A stretch of 64,000 nt of DNA, taken from a virus. The translations under genes were made by a program, and so were the position numbers. The notes beneath the pieces are model-generated. The model made no database searches. It was given only the letters and a program-made list of their open reading frames with translations, and was not told the DNA's origin. The stretch covers positions 21,744-85,743 of the IMG/VR virus record IMGVR_UViG_3300028763_000010; one strand, 5' to 3'. How positions within the stretch are numbered: position 1 is the stretch's first letter; the number at the start of each line of letters is the position of its first letter. This document shows positions 15,685 to 22,455 of this stretch, in pieces.

Positions 15685-15716
15685 TTAGTCCTAGATTACA
15701 GTAGTATATAATTTTG
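15685..15716 (+). promoter_or_regulatory. Bacteroidota-type promoter for the virion-protein operon
   Basis: TAATTTTG at 15709-15716 matches TAnnTTTG. TTAG at 15685-15688 lies 20 bases upstream and is one mismatch from the -33 TTTG. About 40 bases of leader follow, with a CAAC/GTTG hairpin, before the ATG at 15757. Confidence 0.5.
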
Positions 15717-15756
15717 AGGTGTCAACAATTCAGTTGGCAATTAAAAACTATATATT

Positions 15757-16500
15757 ATGGCTTTAACGTTAGACGGTATGTTGCCAGCTGCTTCATTAGG
15801 CGGTGGTAGTTCAATGGGTTCCGGAGTAGGTCTTGGAGCAGTAGGTGGTGGTGTTGCAGGTTTAGTACTTGGTTCACTTCTTGCAAGTAATGGTAATGGT
15901 GGTTTATTTGGTGGTGGTAACAATAATGCAAATGTTGCTGAATTTGGTGCTATCAACAATCAATTACAATCATTAGGTGGTCAAATCAATGGTACAGCAT
16001 TGACAGCTCAAATTCGTGCTGATACTATTGACCTTTCTCAAAGTATTAGTACTGTAGGTACACAAATAGGACAATTGGCAACTGCTCAAGCTGCAGCTAA
16101 TTTTACTACTTTGGATTCAATCAATGGATTGGGAAGAGATATTACCGCTTCTCAAAATCAGAATGCTCTTCAACAATTAAACAGTTTCAACAACCTTACC
16201 ACAACTACATTGCAAGGCTTCAATAGCTCAGCAATGCAAGTACAAAATGCTACGAATCAAATCATAGCACAAGGTACAGCTTCTGCAGCTGCAATGGCTC
16301 AATGCTGTTGTGAGATTAAGAGTACTATTCTTGCCGATGGTAATGCAACACGCGCACTTATCAATGATTTGAATGTTCAAAATTTACGTGATCAACTTGC
16401 TACTGCAAATGGTAAAGTAAGTAACAACGAACAAAATCAGTATTTGTTGAGTACTATTTTGCATCACATTACTCCTACGGTTGGTAGTACAATAGTTTAA
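15757..16500 (+). CDS. Gly-rich / Cys-triplet phage protein, probably virion-associated
   Basis: The 247-residue protein has a Gly-rich hydrophobic N-terminus (about residues 1-55, GGGVAGLVLGSLLASNGNGG), a long Gln/Asn/Thr-rich helical middle (QSLGGQINGTALTAQIRADT) and the stretch AMAQCCCEIKSTILADGNAT then RALINDLNVQNLRDQLA near residues 184-215. The Cys-Cys-Cys followed by RALIND...LRDQLA is a recurring element of phage proteins found near virion genes across many hosts. Function unknown. It leads a short operon with its own promoter and terminator, a sign of independent, probably late, high expression. Confidence 0.6.
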   Translation: MALTLDGMLPAASLGGGSSMGSGVGLGAVGGGVAGLVLGSLLASNGNGGLFGGGNNNANVAEFGAINNQLQSLGGQINGTALTAQIRADTIDLSQSISTVGTQIGQLATAQAAANFTTLDSINGLGRDITASQNQNALQQLNSFNNLTTTTLQGFNSSAMQVQNATNQIIAQGTASAAAMAQCCCEIKSTILADGNATRALINDLNVQNLRDQLATANGKVSNNEQNQYLLSTILHHITPTVGSTIV

Positions 16501-16511
16501 TCCTTATAATC

Positions 16512-16790
16512 ATGTCTAGTCCATTAACTGTGGGAGCCACTGCAATAGTTGCAGTACCCGCAAACAGACATAGAGTTGATGTAAGGTTTCAGAACACTGG
16601 TGCTACTATTCTTTATTTAGCAAGAGCGCCAATTGTTCCGACAGCATTAAATTATGAAATCATGTTAGCTATTCCAACAGCAGGTGAAATTAATGAAGCA
16701 TTCATCAGTACTAATAGTACTGCTCAATTCAATGTATTAAGTTCTGCTGCAGCCGGTGTATTAGCTATTTATGAAACTAACAGAGTCTAA
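16512..16790 (+). CDS. Small beta-sandwich virion-like protein
   Basis: The 92-residue protein (GATAIVAVPANRHRVDVRFQ, NTGATILYLARAPIVP ... GVLAIYETNRV) follows the 'bases for repeated data' layout of small phage capsid-surface or fibre-base domains: Asn-Arg, beta strand with Gln-Asn-Thr-Gly, then Ile-Leu-Tyr. All-beta, no Cys. It is the second gene of the operon 15757-16995. Head decoration or fibre attachment is likely from style and neighbours. Confidence 0.5.
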   Translation: MSSPLTVGATAIVAVPANRHRVDVRFQNTGATILYLARAPIVPTALNYEIMLAIPTAGEINEAFISTNSTAQFNVLSSAAAGVLAIYETNRV

Positions 16791-16809
16791 CCTTTAAAAT
16801 TAGAATAAA

Positions 16810-16995
16810 ATGGAAGAAATAACATTGCATTTGCCTCTTATTAAAGTTATAGAACTTGTTAGGCAAGAAGAAAGAATGATGATTAAAAAGTTTTTAGCTA
16901 CAAATGTAGGTCAATCAACTGCTGATATTATAGATCAATATATACCAGTTGAATCTGAAGTATTGGCTATGTTTACATGTCCTGGTATTGGATAA
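16810..16995 (+). CDS. 61-residue protein closing the virion-protein operon
   Basis: MEEITLHLPLIKVIELVRQE, ending VESEVLAMFTCPGIG. Mostly helical with an amphipathic middle (ERMMIKKFLATNVGQSTADI). No motif recognised. It lies 19 bases after the beta-sandwich gene, and the transcript terminator follows 20 bases after its stop. Confidence 0.45.
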   Translation: MEEITLHLPLIKVIELVRQEERMMIKKFLATNVGQSTADIIDQYIPVESEVLAMFTCPGIG

Positions 16996-17015
16996 ACTTT
17001 GTAGTACTATATAAA

Positions 17016-17048
17016 AAGAGTTATGATTAATTTTGTAACTCTTTTTTT
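17016..17048 (+). terminator. Intrinsic terminator of the operon 15757-16995
   Basis: AAGAGTTA (17016-17023) pairs with TAACTCTT (17036-17043), extended by A-U pairs on each side, and is followed by a run of eight T. Clear rho-independent terminator. Confidence 0.8.
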
Positions 17049-17073
17049 TGTTTAATTTATAAATAATATTGAT

Positions 17074-17391
17074 ATGGAAAATGAAAAATTACCTATTGCA
17101 GATTTAGGTGTAAAACAAGTACCTGCAAGTGAAGCTATAGATGGCGGTAATCAACCTTTAGCTGGTACAGCTACTACTAAGCCAGTGCTAAACTATCCAC
17201 GTAATGAAGAGCTTGTTATTCAATGTGTGATTAATAGTGAAGCCGAAGGATATGCTCTTTTAAGGGCATTACAAATCGTTGTGAATACATTTGGTGCCAC
17301 TACATGTACTCAGCTTGTCACTAAGCTTGAGAATAAACCTCAACTTGCTGATACTGTAAGAAAGTATATTCCTATTGTACTAGCAATGTAA
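17074..17391 (+). CDS. 105-residue protein of unknown function
   Basis: MENEKLPIADLGVKQVPASE with a disordered Gly/Thr-rich N-terminal third, then a helical domain (NSEAEGYALLRALQIVVNTF, QLVTKLENKPQLADTVRKYI). Absence of Cys and membrane segments suggests a cytoplasmic or virion protein. It stands between a terminator and the tRNA-like cluster. No family recognised. Confidence 0.45.
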   Translation: MENEKLPIADLGVKQVPASEAIDGGNQPLAGTATTKPVLNYPRNEELVIQCVINSEAEGYALLRALQIVVNTFGATTCTQLVTKLENKPQLADTVRKYIPIVLAM

Positions 17392-17400
17392 TAATGGAAC

Positions 17401-17624
17401 GATCTAATGGCGGAATTGGTAGACGCAAGTAGAATGTAACTGATTGGGAGCTCAGATAATAGCCTAATAGGAAATGATTAGGTAGGAGAATGGAATATTC
17501 GATAAATGATTATCTAAGAAGTCTGAAATAGAGCTTCGACACTTAAAAGAGTGGGAATGAAACACTACGGCTCCAACGATACGAAAGTAAAACAATCATC
17601 CTGGTTCGAATCCGGGTTAGATCA
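17401..17624 (+). tRNA. tRNA-Leu-like gene interrupted by about 140 bases
   Basis: The acceptor stem GATCTAA (17401-17407) pairs with TTAGATC (17617-17623). The D arm GGCGGAATTGGTAGACGC is of leucine type. The T arm is CCTGG TTCGAAT CCGGG (17600-17616). Between D and T arms lie 173 bases rather than about 35. GTAG (17429-17432) and CTAC (17565-17568) can close an anticodon stem. Inside are hairpins CCTAAT/ATTAGG, AGATAAT/ATTATCT and CACT/AGTG, plus a long-range pair GGAGC/GCTCC. A TAC-GAAA-GTA hairpin sits in the variable region. About 140 bases is shorter than known group I introns and no core motif could be recognised. Splicing, readthrough or decoy function are all open. Confidence 0.55.
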
Positions 17625-17688
17625 CAGACCAGTCTGTACACTGGTAGTATTGAAGTTTAGTTACTCAATCGAACAAATGTATGGGATC

Positions 17689-17839
17689 GGTCTATTAGTG
17701 TAAATGACGCACAATCTGGAATGAAACAATCAAGCAACTAGTGATCACTAGTGACAGACATTTCAAGGTAATTCTTGACTGAATAGCATGTTAGTAATTC
17801 AATTTAAGGATAGAGAGGGTTTGATTCCCTTATAGATCA
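17689..17839 (+). tRNA. tRNA-like gene with about 75 extra bases between D and T arms
   Basis: GGTCTAT (17689-17695) pairs with ATAGATC (17832-17838). The D arm is GTGT-AAATGAC-GCAC and the T arm GAGGG TTTGATT CCCTT (17815-17831). TCTG (17715-17718) can pair with CAGA (17755-17758) around a stretch containing the 16-base perfect palindrome ACTAGTGATCACTAGT (17737-17752). Two further hairpins follow (TCAAG/CTTGA and TGAAT/ATTCA) before the T arm. The D loop lacks the usual GG. No anticodon can be read. It lies 65 bases after the Leu-like element, and the spacer holds a 6-bp hairpin (ACCAGT/ACTGGT). Confidence 0.5.
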
Positions 17840-17865
17840 CAAACTAATAATCAAATAACAAATTT

Positions 17866-18180
17866 ATGAATGAAACTATTTTTACTCAACCTGCTGTATT
17901 TCCACAAGCAACATTAAACACATATACTCCTAGTCCAATATATGTAGAACAACAATCTAATTGTTGGCATCAAGAGGATTATCATAATGGTTATCCTAAT
18001 ACATGTAATCCTTATTGGCATGTTGCAGGAAGATGTTGTCAGCATGGTTGTAGTCTTTGTTATGACAAGCCTTGGAATACAGTGCCAGTTGGTGATGGAA
18101 CGTTCATCCTTGCCCTGTTTCTGACAGTTTATGCGCTATTCAAATACTTTAAAAGACAATCTCATGAAACTAAAACGTAA
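17866..18180 (+). CDS. Cys/His-rich protein with C-terminal membrane helix
   Basis: The 104-residue protein has seven Cys and several His and Trp clustered in residues 40-75 (NTCNPYWHVAGRCCQHGCSL, CYDKPWNT), then one membrane helix (TFILALFLTVYALFKYF) and a basic tail. It looks like a tail-anchored protein with a metal- or disulfide-stabilised head. It overlaps the next gene by 17 bases. No family recognised; an envelope location is the main inference. Confidence 0.5.
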   Translation: MNETIFTQPAVFPQATLNTYTPSPIYVEQQSNCWHQEDYHNGYPNTCNPYWHVAGRCCQHGCSLCYDKPWNTVPVGDGTFILALFLTVYALFKYFKRQSHETKT

Positions 18181-18316
18181 AAAGACATTTATGTTATTAT
18201 TTGTATTGGTGGTATTGATAGGACTTATGTTCTTCTCTGGTGCTATCATTGAGATATTTGATATTGAGTTAAGCAAACCTGCTCGTGTTTATTATGAACC
18301 CGACGAAAATAAATAA
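18164..18316 (+). CDS. 50-residue single-pass membrane protein
   Basis: From MKLKRKKTFMLLFVLVVLIG, an N-in signal-anchor: seven residues of positive charge, then a 20-residue helix and a short acidic outer part (FDIELSKPARVYYEPDENK). The start is chosen because the longer frame lacks a charged leader and overlaps more deeply. It sits between a tail-anchored protein and an exported protein, making a three-gene envelope cluster. Confidence 0.5.
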   Translation: MKLKRKKTFMLLFVLVVLIGLMFFSGAIIEIFDIELSKPARVYYEPDENK

Positions 18317-18317
18317 A

Positions 18318-18899
18318 ATGAAGAAACTATTACTATTAATTGTCCTATTACCTATAATGGTAGTAGGACAATCTTTTTTATCTATTACAGGTGCTATTAT
18401 TGCTCCAAAAACAGATACCGGTAATGAAACTGGTGCCAGTCTATCCGCTTCATTCAATCATATCATTGGACCAGTAGTAATACAACCAGTAATGGCTATT
18501 ACTATGATGTCCGGGATAGATAATGAACGACGTAGAGAACGCCAATACTCATATAATGTAGAGATGGCTTCAATAGGTATCAATCTGCTTAGCACTGGTG
18601 TGTTCTATGGTGTTGTTGGATTTCATTTAAATGGTAATACTTTAAGCAATCAGTTTAAATTAGTTCCCAATCAATTTGATCGTACCTCGCGTAATAATCT
18701 ATTCTTTTCTGAATATATTGGCATTGGTTATCGTACTTCTGTCAATATTGAATTTGGTCTTATGTATGCCAATACAAACTATATGGAAGGATATTGGCCT
18801 ATTACTTCAAAGCATAACGATATGTACTTGCAATTTAAAGTATCGTATGATATTCCGCTTCATAGTAAATGTAATTGCGAACATAGAAATTATTATTAA
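18318..18899 (+). CDS. Exported outer-membrane-barrel-like protein
   Basis: The protein has 193 residues from MKKLLLLIVLLPIMVVGQSF, a Bacteroidota-style signal peptide with cleavage likely after GQ or QS. Alternating amphipathic strands follow (ISNHI-type turns, SIGINLLSTGVFYGVVGFHL, SEYIGIGYRTSVNIEFGLMY) ending in a Cys-rich tail (HSKCNCEHRNYY). The strand pattern fits a small beta barrel. A phage-encoded outer-membrane protein could block superinfection or alter the host surface. An in-frame start 33 bases upstream would spoil the signal peptide. Confidence 0.55.
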   Translation: MKKLLLLIVLLPIMVVGQSFLSITGAIIAPKTDTGNETGASLSASFNHIIGPVVIQPVMAITMMSGIDNERRRERQYSYNVEMASIGINLLSTGVFYGVVGFHLNGNTLSNQFKLVPNQFDRTSRNNLFFSEYIGIGYRTSVNIEFGLMYANTNYMEGYWPITSKHNDMYLQFKVSYDIPLHSKCNCEHRNYY

Positions 18900-18909
18900 A
18901 TAAATAATT

Positions 18910-19197
18910 ATGGGAAATAAAAAAATACTAAAAGAAAAAGATGTATTTCCATTTGGTAAATATAAAGGATGTGTTATTGAAGAAATATTTAAAACCAAAG
19001 AAGGAGTATCTTATTGTTGGTGGTTTATGAAAAATATAGAAGGATATGAATTTGAACTTAAATTTACCAATTTAATTTATAAAGAATATAGTAGATATTT
19101 CATGAAAGAAAGCTCAAAAAAATCATATGATTCAATTCATATGGGTAGTCATGGAAATGAATGGGCTTCTGAAAATGGATATATGGAACATTTTTAA
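18910..19197 (+). CDS. Small 'FGKYKG' domain protein (exonuclease X C-terminal / DUF3820-like)
   Basis: The 95-residue protein has FPFGKYKGCVIEEIFKTKEG then VSYCWWFMKNIEGY, the PFGKYKG...PxYxxWxxxN pattern of the small domain found at the C-terminus of exonuclease X and as stand-alone DUF3820 proteins. That domain is thought to help bind DNA or partners. No nuclease domain is present. Very AT-rich codons. Confidence 0.6.
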   Translation: MGNKKILKEKDVFPFGKYKGCVIEEIFKTKEGVSYCWWFMKNIEGYEFELKFTNLIYKEYSRYFMKESSKKSYDSIHMGSHGNEWASENGYMEHF

Positions 19198-19221
19198 TAT
19201 TATTACTAAAACTCAAATAAA

Positions 19222-19551
19222 ATGAAAAAAGAAAAAGTATGTGTAGGTAATACTATCGTAGTCGATGTGTGTCAACCGAAGTTCGGTAAGTTCCTAATAG
19301 GGCGTTTTCAGGAGATGATATGTAAACTTACCTATCCGGATGGTCTGAAAAGATTAGAATACGGATGTGTGATAACAGCAACAGTACTTGTCATTAAAGA
19401 TAAGTCGTTATCTGTTCTTGTGGAAGAAGTAATAAAGAGTGCTGCTGCAGTAAATGCTGAATTAAGCAAATCAATCACTTCTCTTGCTACTTTATGGAGT
19501 AAACCAAACAATCATACAAAGAAAGATAAATCTATCATTAGAACGCTTTAA
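19222..19551 (+). CDS. 109-residue protein of unknown function
   Basis: Starts MKKEKVCVGNTIVVDVCQPK with three Cys in the first half, beta-rich there, then a helical Ser/Ala-rich segment (VIKSAAAVNAELSKSITSLA). Ends in a basic Lys-rich tail. No motif recognised. Separated by 24 bases from the preceding gene and 10 from the next. Confidence 0.45.
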   Translation: MKKEKVCVGNTIVVDVCQPKFGKFLIGRFQEMICKLTYPDGLKRLEYGCVITATVLVIKDKSLSVLVEEVIKSAAAVNAELSKSITSLATLWSKPNNHTKKDKSIIRTL

Positions 19552-19561
19552 AATCGATATT

Positions 19562-19738
19562 ATGAACGAAGAAAATAAATATATAGGTGATGGCGTATAT
19601 GCTTCATTTGATGGTTATCAAATATGGTTAGCTGTAGACAATCACCACAATAAAGTTGTTGCATTAGAACCAGAAGTTATGCAAGCTTTAATAAATTACC
19701 ACAATAGTCTTTTATTAAAACAAAATAACGAGATATAA
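19562..19738 (+). CDS. Conserved small phage protein, 'VYASFDGYQIWLAV' type
   Basis: The protein has 58 residues from MNEENKYIGDGVYASFDGYQ. The pattern GDGVYASFDGYQIWL...HHN...VALEPEV..ALINY recurs in many phages and mobile elements as a small protein of unknown function. The longer in-frame frame starts inside the previous gene and is rejected. Ends 2 bases before the P-loop gene, so coupled with it. Confidence 0.6.
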   Translation: MNEENKYIGDGVYASFDGYQIWLAVDNHHNKVVALEPEVMQALINYHNSLLLKQNNEI

Positions 19739-19740
19739 TT

Positions 19741-20760
19741 ATGGACTTAGAAGAAAACATAAGTAAACTTGAATCATTGGCTAAAGAATTTCTTCTTAGT
19801 AAGAATATTATCACTGTCGGAAATACAACTACCGGCAGTGAGGTAGACTTGTCTAATGTACTTGCATTATTTGTTGAAAAGATGCAAAAACCACAACCAA
19901 TGCATAATCTAATGAAAATGTTTAAAACTGCAGAAGGAATACTTGTAGTAAAACCACCAAAAGATATAGATTTCGATAAGCTTGTTGAATTGATAAAAGG
20001 TATCAGTAAGAAACCTACATTTGTTCAAGAAAATGAATCTGGTCTTGGTTTACATGGTATGCCTTTTAATGTTGAGTTTTCAAAAGATTATCTTTGGAAT
20101 GAACCGGTTATTATGACAGGTTTCAAAGAATACAAAGAATACATGCGCGATTGTCCTGACCCATCTTTTAATTTTGAAGATTGGAAAGATATGATGGATA
20201 AATACAATCAAGTAACCAAAGAAGCATTAGATGAAGTTATTGAACCATTTACATGGATTGATAAAGATAGTTTTGATGTATTATCTGGTAAGAAAGAACC
20301 AACACGTATTGGTATCATTGGTAATGTAGATAATGGTAAATCAATAATGATGCATAGATTGGGTGCTCGTAACATAGGAAAGACTTTAATGGCTTCTATT
20401 GAACAAATACCATTTGAATTAAATGGATTAGGACAAGCACATCATAAAGGTATTATTGCTATTGTTCCTGATAAAGCTACAATGGATTATGCCAGTGAAA
20501 TTACTCGTATGATTGCTAAAGATACATCTATTAAAAATATAATAGTTGTTACTAAAGAACAGTATGATGCACAAGGAAAAGATTCTTTATTGAAAGCCAG
20601 TTCTATTGGTATTACTCAACAAATGAATGAAGTTCCTGTATTTAATTATGATATAATAAATAAAGATTCTGTAATATCAGGATTAAAAGAATTATGGGAT
20701 AAATCATGGGACACTAAAAAGCAAAAACGTAACAATTATAAAAAGAAAAGGAGAAAATAA
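19741..20760 (+). CDS. P-loop NTPase-like protein with a GTPase-style G1 motif
   Basis: This 339-residue protein has a helical N-terminal half without recognised domains. RIGIIGNVDNGKSIMMHRLG near residues 190-209 matches the phosphate-binding loop GxxxxGK(S/T), in the wording of translational GTPases (GxVDxGKS). A short alpha/beta segment follows (NIIVVTKEQYDAQGKDSLLK) and a Lys/Arg-rich C-terminus. Only about 140 residues follow the P loop, shorter than a full G domain, and no NKxD motif is clear. It may be a truncated or divergent NTPase. It opens the replication/takeover block. Confidence 0.5.
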   Translation: MDLEENISKLESLAKEFLLSKNIITVGNTTTGSEVDLSNVLALFVEKMQKPQPMHNLMKMFKTAEGILVVKPPKDIDFDKLVELIKGISKKPTFVQENESGLGLHGMPFNVEFSKDYLWNEPVIMTGFKEYKEYMRDCPDPSFNFEDWKDMMDKYNQVTKEALDEVIEPFTWIDKDSFDVLSGKKEPTRIGIIGNVDNGKSIMMHRLGARNIGKTLMASIEQIPFELNGLGQAHHKGIIAIVPDKATMDYASEITRMIAKDTSIKNIIVVTKEQYDAQGKDSLLKASSIGITQQMNEVPVFNYDIINKDSVISGLKELWDKSWDTKKQKRNNYKKKRRK

Positions 20761-20762
20761 TT

Positions 20763-21296
20763 ATGAAAACTTTATTTACAAAACAAGAATTACTTTCAAG
20801 AAAAGGATGTTATTCATCTAATGATATTGAAACATTATTTCCAAATAATAATGATGTTACAATAAAAGAGATTTTGTCAATTGAATCAGTAAATATTAAA
20901 GATAAGCGTTGGTTTATATATAATAGTTGTGAACTAACTTTAGATGAAAAGAAAGAACTATCATTATTATTATCATGGGCTGTTTTACCAATATTTGAAA
21001 ATAAATATCCTGATGATAAAAGAGTTCGTGAATGTTTAGATGGAATTGTAAAATTTAATAAAAATCTAATTACTAAAGATGAATTAATTATTCTTAGAAA
21101 AGCTGCTTATGCTGCTTATGCTGCTTATGCTACTACTGATGCTTATGCTGCTGCTGATTATGTTGCTTATGCTGCTGCTGCTACTGATGCTTATGCTGCT
21201 GCTGCTGCTGCTGCTGCTTATGCTGCTGATTCTAAACAAAAATATTATTCTGAAAAATTAAAAGATGTACTAATAGCTTTTACTAATTCAAAATAA
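20763..21296 (+). CDS. Protein with a long Ala/Tyr tandem-repeat tract
   Basis: The 177-residue protein has an N-terminal domain of about 110 residues (helical, Cys-poor, ELTLDEKKELSLLLSWAVLP). Residues 114-156 are a low-complexity run made almost only of Ala, Tyr, Asp and Thr (AAYAAYAAYATTDAYAAA). A short helix ending in SEKLKDVLIAF follows. Similar N-terminal domains with Ala-Tyr tails occur in many gut phage and bacterial proteins of unknown role. The tract is encoded by a GCT/TAT microsatellite and may change length by slippage. Confidence 0.55.
   Translation: MKTLFTKQELLSRKGCYSSNDIETLFPNNNDVTIKEILSIESVNIKDKRWFIYNSCELTLDEKKELSLLLSWAVLPIFENKYPDDKRVRECLDGIVKFNKNLITKDELIILRKAAYAAYAAYATTDAYAAADYVAYAAAATDAYAAAAAAAAYAADSKQKYYSEKLKDVLIAFTNSK
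21102..21230 (+). repeat. In-frame GCT/TAT microsatellite
   Basis: About 130 bases built from GCTGCTTAT-type units, with a near-uninterrupted GCT run toward the end (21192-21218). All unit lengths are multiples of three, so slippage adds or removes Ala/Tyr without shifting frame. It lies inside the gene 20763-21296. Confidence 0.8.
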
Positions 21297-21300
21297 TTAT

Positions 21301-21321
21301 TATATTTGTATCATGATACAA
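21301..21321 (+). promoter_or_regulatory. Promoter -7 box overlapped by a 16-base palindromic operator
   Basis: TATATTTG (21301-21308) matches TAnnTTTG. TTGTATCATGATACAA (21306-21321) is a perfect palindrome starting inside it, so a dimeric repressor bound there would block the polymerase. No protein in the window can be matched to it. The XRE-type protein (14457-14672) and the HTH regulator (11992-12480) are candidates. Confidence 0.5.
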
Positions 21322-21480
21322 TCAATAATTCATCCCATCACCGGACAGACGTTTGCAATATGCAGCGACACACTACTATGCGTGATTACGGTTATTATTA
21401 GATTTGTTTCGGATATCAATCACCTTTTTAAAAAGGTATATTGTCAAATTATACAAGAACTATCTAGTTCATATGGTTAG
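21313..21480 (+). CDS. Possible 55-residue small protein
   Basis: MIQSIIHPITGQTFAICSDT with a hydrophobic middle (LLCVITVIIRFV) and a polar tail. The ATG lies inside the palindromic operator, only 5 bases after the -7 box, so a transcript from that promoter would be leaderless or would miss it. The open frame fits the otherwise empty stretch but coding is uncertain. If real, it would be a small membrane peptide. Confidence 0.25.
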   Translation: MIQSIIHPITGQTFAICSDTLLCVITVIIRFVSDINHLFKKVYCQIIQELSSSYG

Positions 21481-21521
21481 CTAATATATCTTTCAGTAAA
21501 TAATAGATTGATATAAATTAA

Positions 21522-21555
21522 ACGTCCAGATACTTTATTGTATCTGGACGTTTTC
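21522..21555 (+). terminator. Strong intrinsic terminator
   Basis: ACGTCCAGATAC (21522-21533) pairs perfectly with GTATCTGGACGT (21540-21551) around a TTTATT loop. Followed by TTTCGTTTT. It separates the 19562-21296 gene group from the next operon. Confidence 0.85.
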
Positions 21556-21577
21556 GTTTTAAATTAAAAATTAAATA

Positions 21578-21775
21578 ATGGCAACTGAAATAAATAAAGA
21601 AGCATTGGAATTAATAGATAATTTTATTATGCTTAATCATCAACATGCTATTGATAGCAAAGAAGATTATGGTATGTCTTATTCTTATCATATCAAATGT
21701 GCATTATTAGTAGCTGAGATTCAAAAAAGAAATGATTTACTAATTGAATTAAATAATATTTTAAAAAAGGAATAA
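21578..21775 (+). CDS. 65-residue helical protein of unknown function
   Basis: MATEINKEALELIDNFIMLN and EDYGMSYSYHIKCALLVAEI. Helical, with an amphipathic pattern and no motif. First gene after the terminator at 21522-21555. Followed after 1 base by the next gene, so it is part of an operon. Confidence 0.45.
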   Translation: MATEINKEALELIDNFIMLNHQHAIDSKEDYGMSYSYHIKCALLVAEIQKRNDLLIELNNILKKE

Positions 21776-21776
21776 A

Positions 21777-22052
21777 ATGAAAACAATAAAAATGTTGTTC
21801 GTAAAAGAACCGGTAGCTATCGTACCAACTATTGAGTTGCGTAGATACTCTTATGATACCAAAGAAGAACTAAAAGTTGGTGAAGTATATTCTTCTCCAT
21901 CTTATCCAAAAAACTTCTTACAAGTAGACTCTATTGAGCCGAAAGACGATAACCTTGCGTTGCCATATAAGATTAAAGAACTTGTTATTGGTGAACCGCC
22001 GGCGATTGCAGTAAGTAACACAAACTTAGTATATCTCAAAAAAGTAAATTAA
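21777..22052 (+). CDS. 91-residue protein of unknown function
   Basis: MKTIKMLFVKEPVAIVPTIE with several short strands and Pro-rich turns (SSPSYPKNFLQVDSIEPKDD, GEPPAIAVSNTNLVYL). Probably a small beta barrel. No motif recognised. Ends 1 base before the membrane-protein gene. Confidence 0.45.
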   Translation: MKTIKMLFVKEPVAIVPTIELRRYSYDTKEELKVGEVYSSPSYPKNFLQVDSIEPKDDNLALPYKIKELVIGEPPAIAVSNTNLVYLKKVN

Positions 22053-22053
22053 G

Positions 22054-22455
22054 ATGAAAAATCTCATTTATAGCATATTGTCGATAATTTTGTTTATCGG
22101 TATGTTCCTTGGTCTTGAATATGATTTCCGAACAAACAATAATCATGTTCTTGGCTTATTCTCACCTATTCAATGGATGGCAGTACTATTCCTATTTTGG
22201 ATAACTATTGTACTTTTGAATATATGCCTTGCTTATGCACTAAAACGTGTACATAAAGCTTCAAGCCTATTATTCTATATTGAATCAGATGATGAATGCC
22301 AGTTATATGTTATACCTTTTATGCAAGTCATTGTGCTTATAAATAATTTATTTTGTTGGCTTGCTATTATCAATGGTCGTATAAATGACGAAGATCGAAT
22401 ACAAGAAGAGTTTGAAAAAGAGTTTCATAAAAAAACTATTGGTTCAAAAAGGTAG
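22054..22455 (+). CDS. Multi-pass membrane protein, 133 residues
   Basis: Three hydrophobic segments (LIYSILSIILFIGMFLGL, WMAVLFLFWITIVLLNICLA and VIPFMQVIVLINNLFCWLAI) with a charged C-terminus (QEEFEKEFHKKTIGSKR). It overlaps by 20 bases the end of the convergent minus-strand gene. No family recognised. Confidence 0.5.
   Translation: MKNLIYSILSIILFIGMFLGLEYDFRTNNNHVLGLFSPIQWMAVLFLFWITIVLLNICLAYALKRVHKASSLLFYIESDDECQLYVIPFMQVIVLINNLFCWLAIINGRINDEDRIQEEFEKEFHKKTIGSKR

Noticed and set aside
15741-17400. Diversity-generating retroelement or integrase near the fibre or virion operons
   Set aside because: No reverse transcriptase, template/variable repeat pair or integrase motif was seen anywhere in the window.
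17427-17599. Group I intron in the Leu-type tRNA
   Set aside because: The extra length (about 140 bases) is below known group I introns and I could not find the conserved core stretches. Left as an unexplained insertion.
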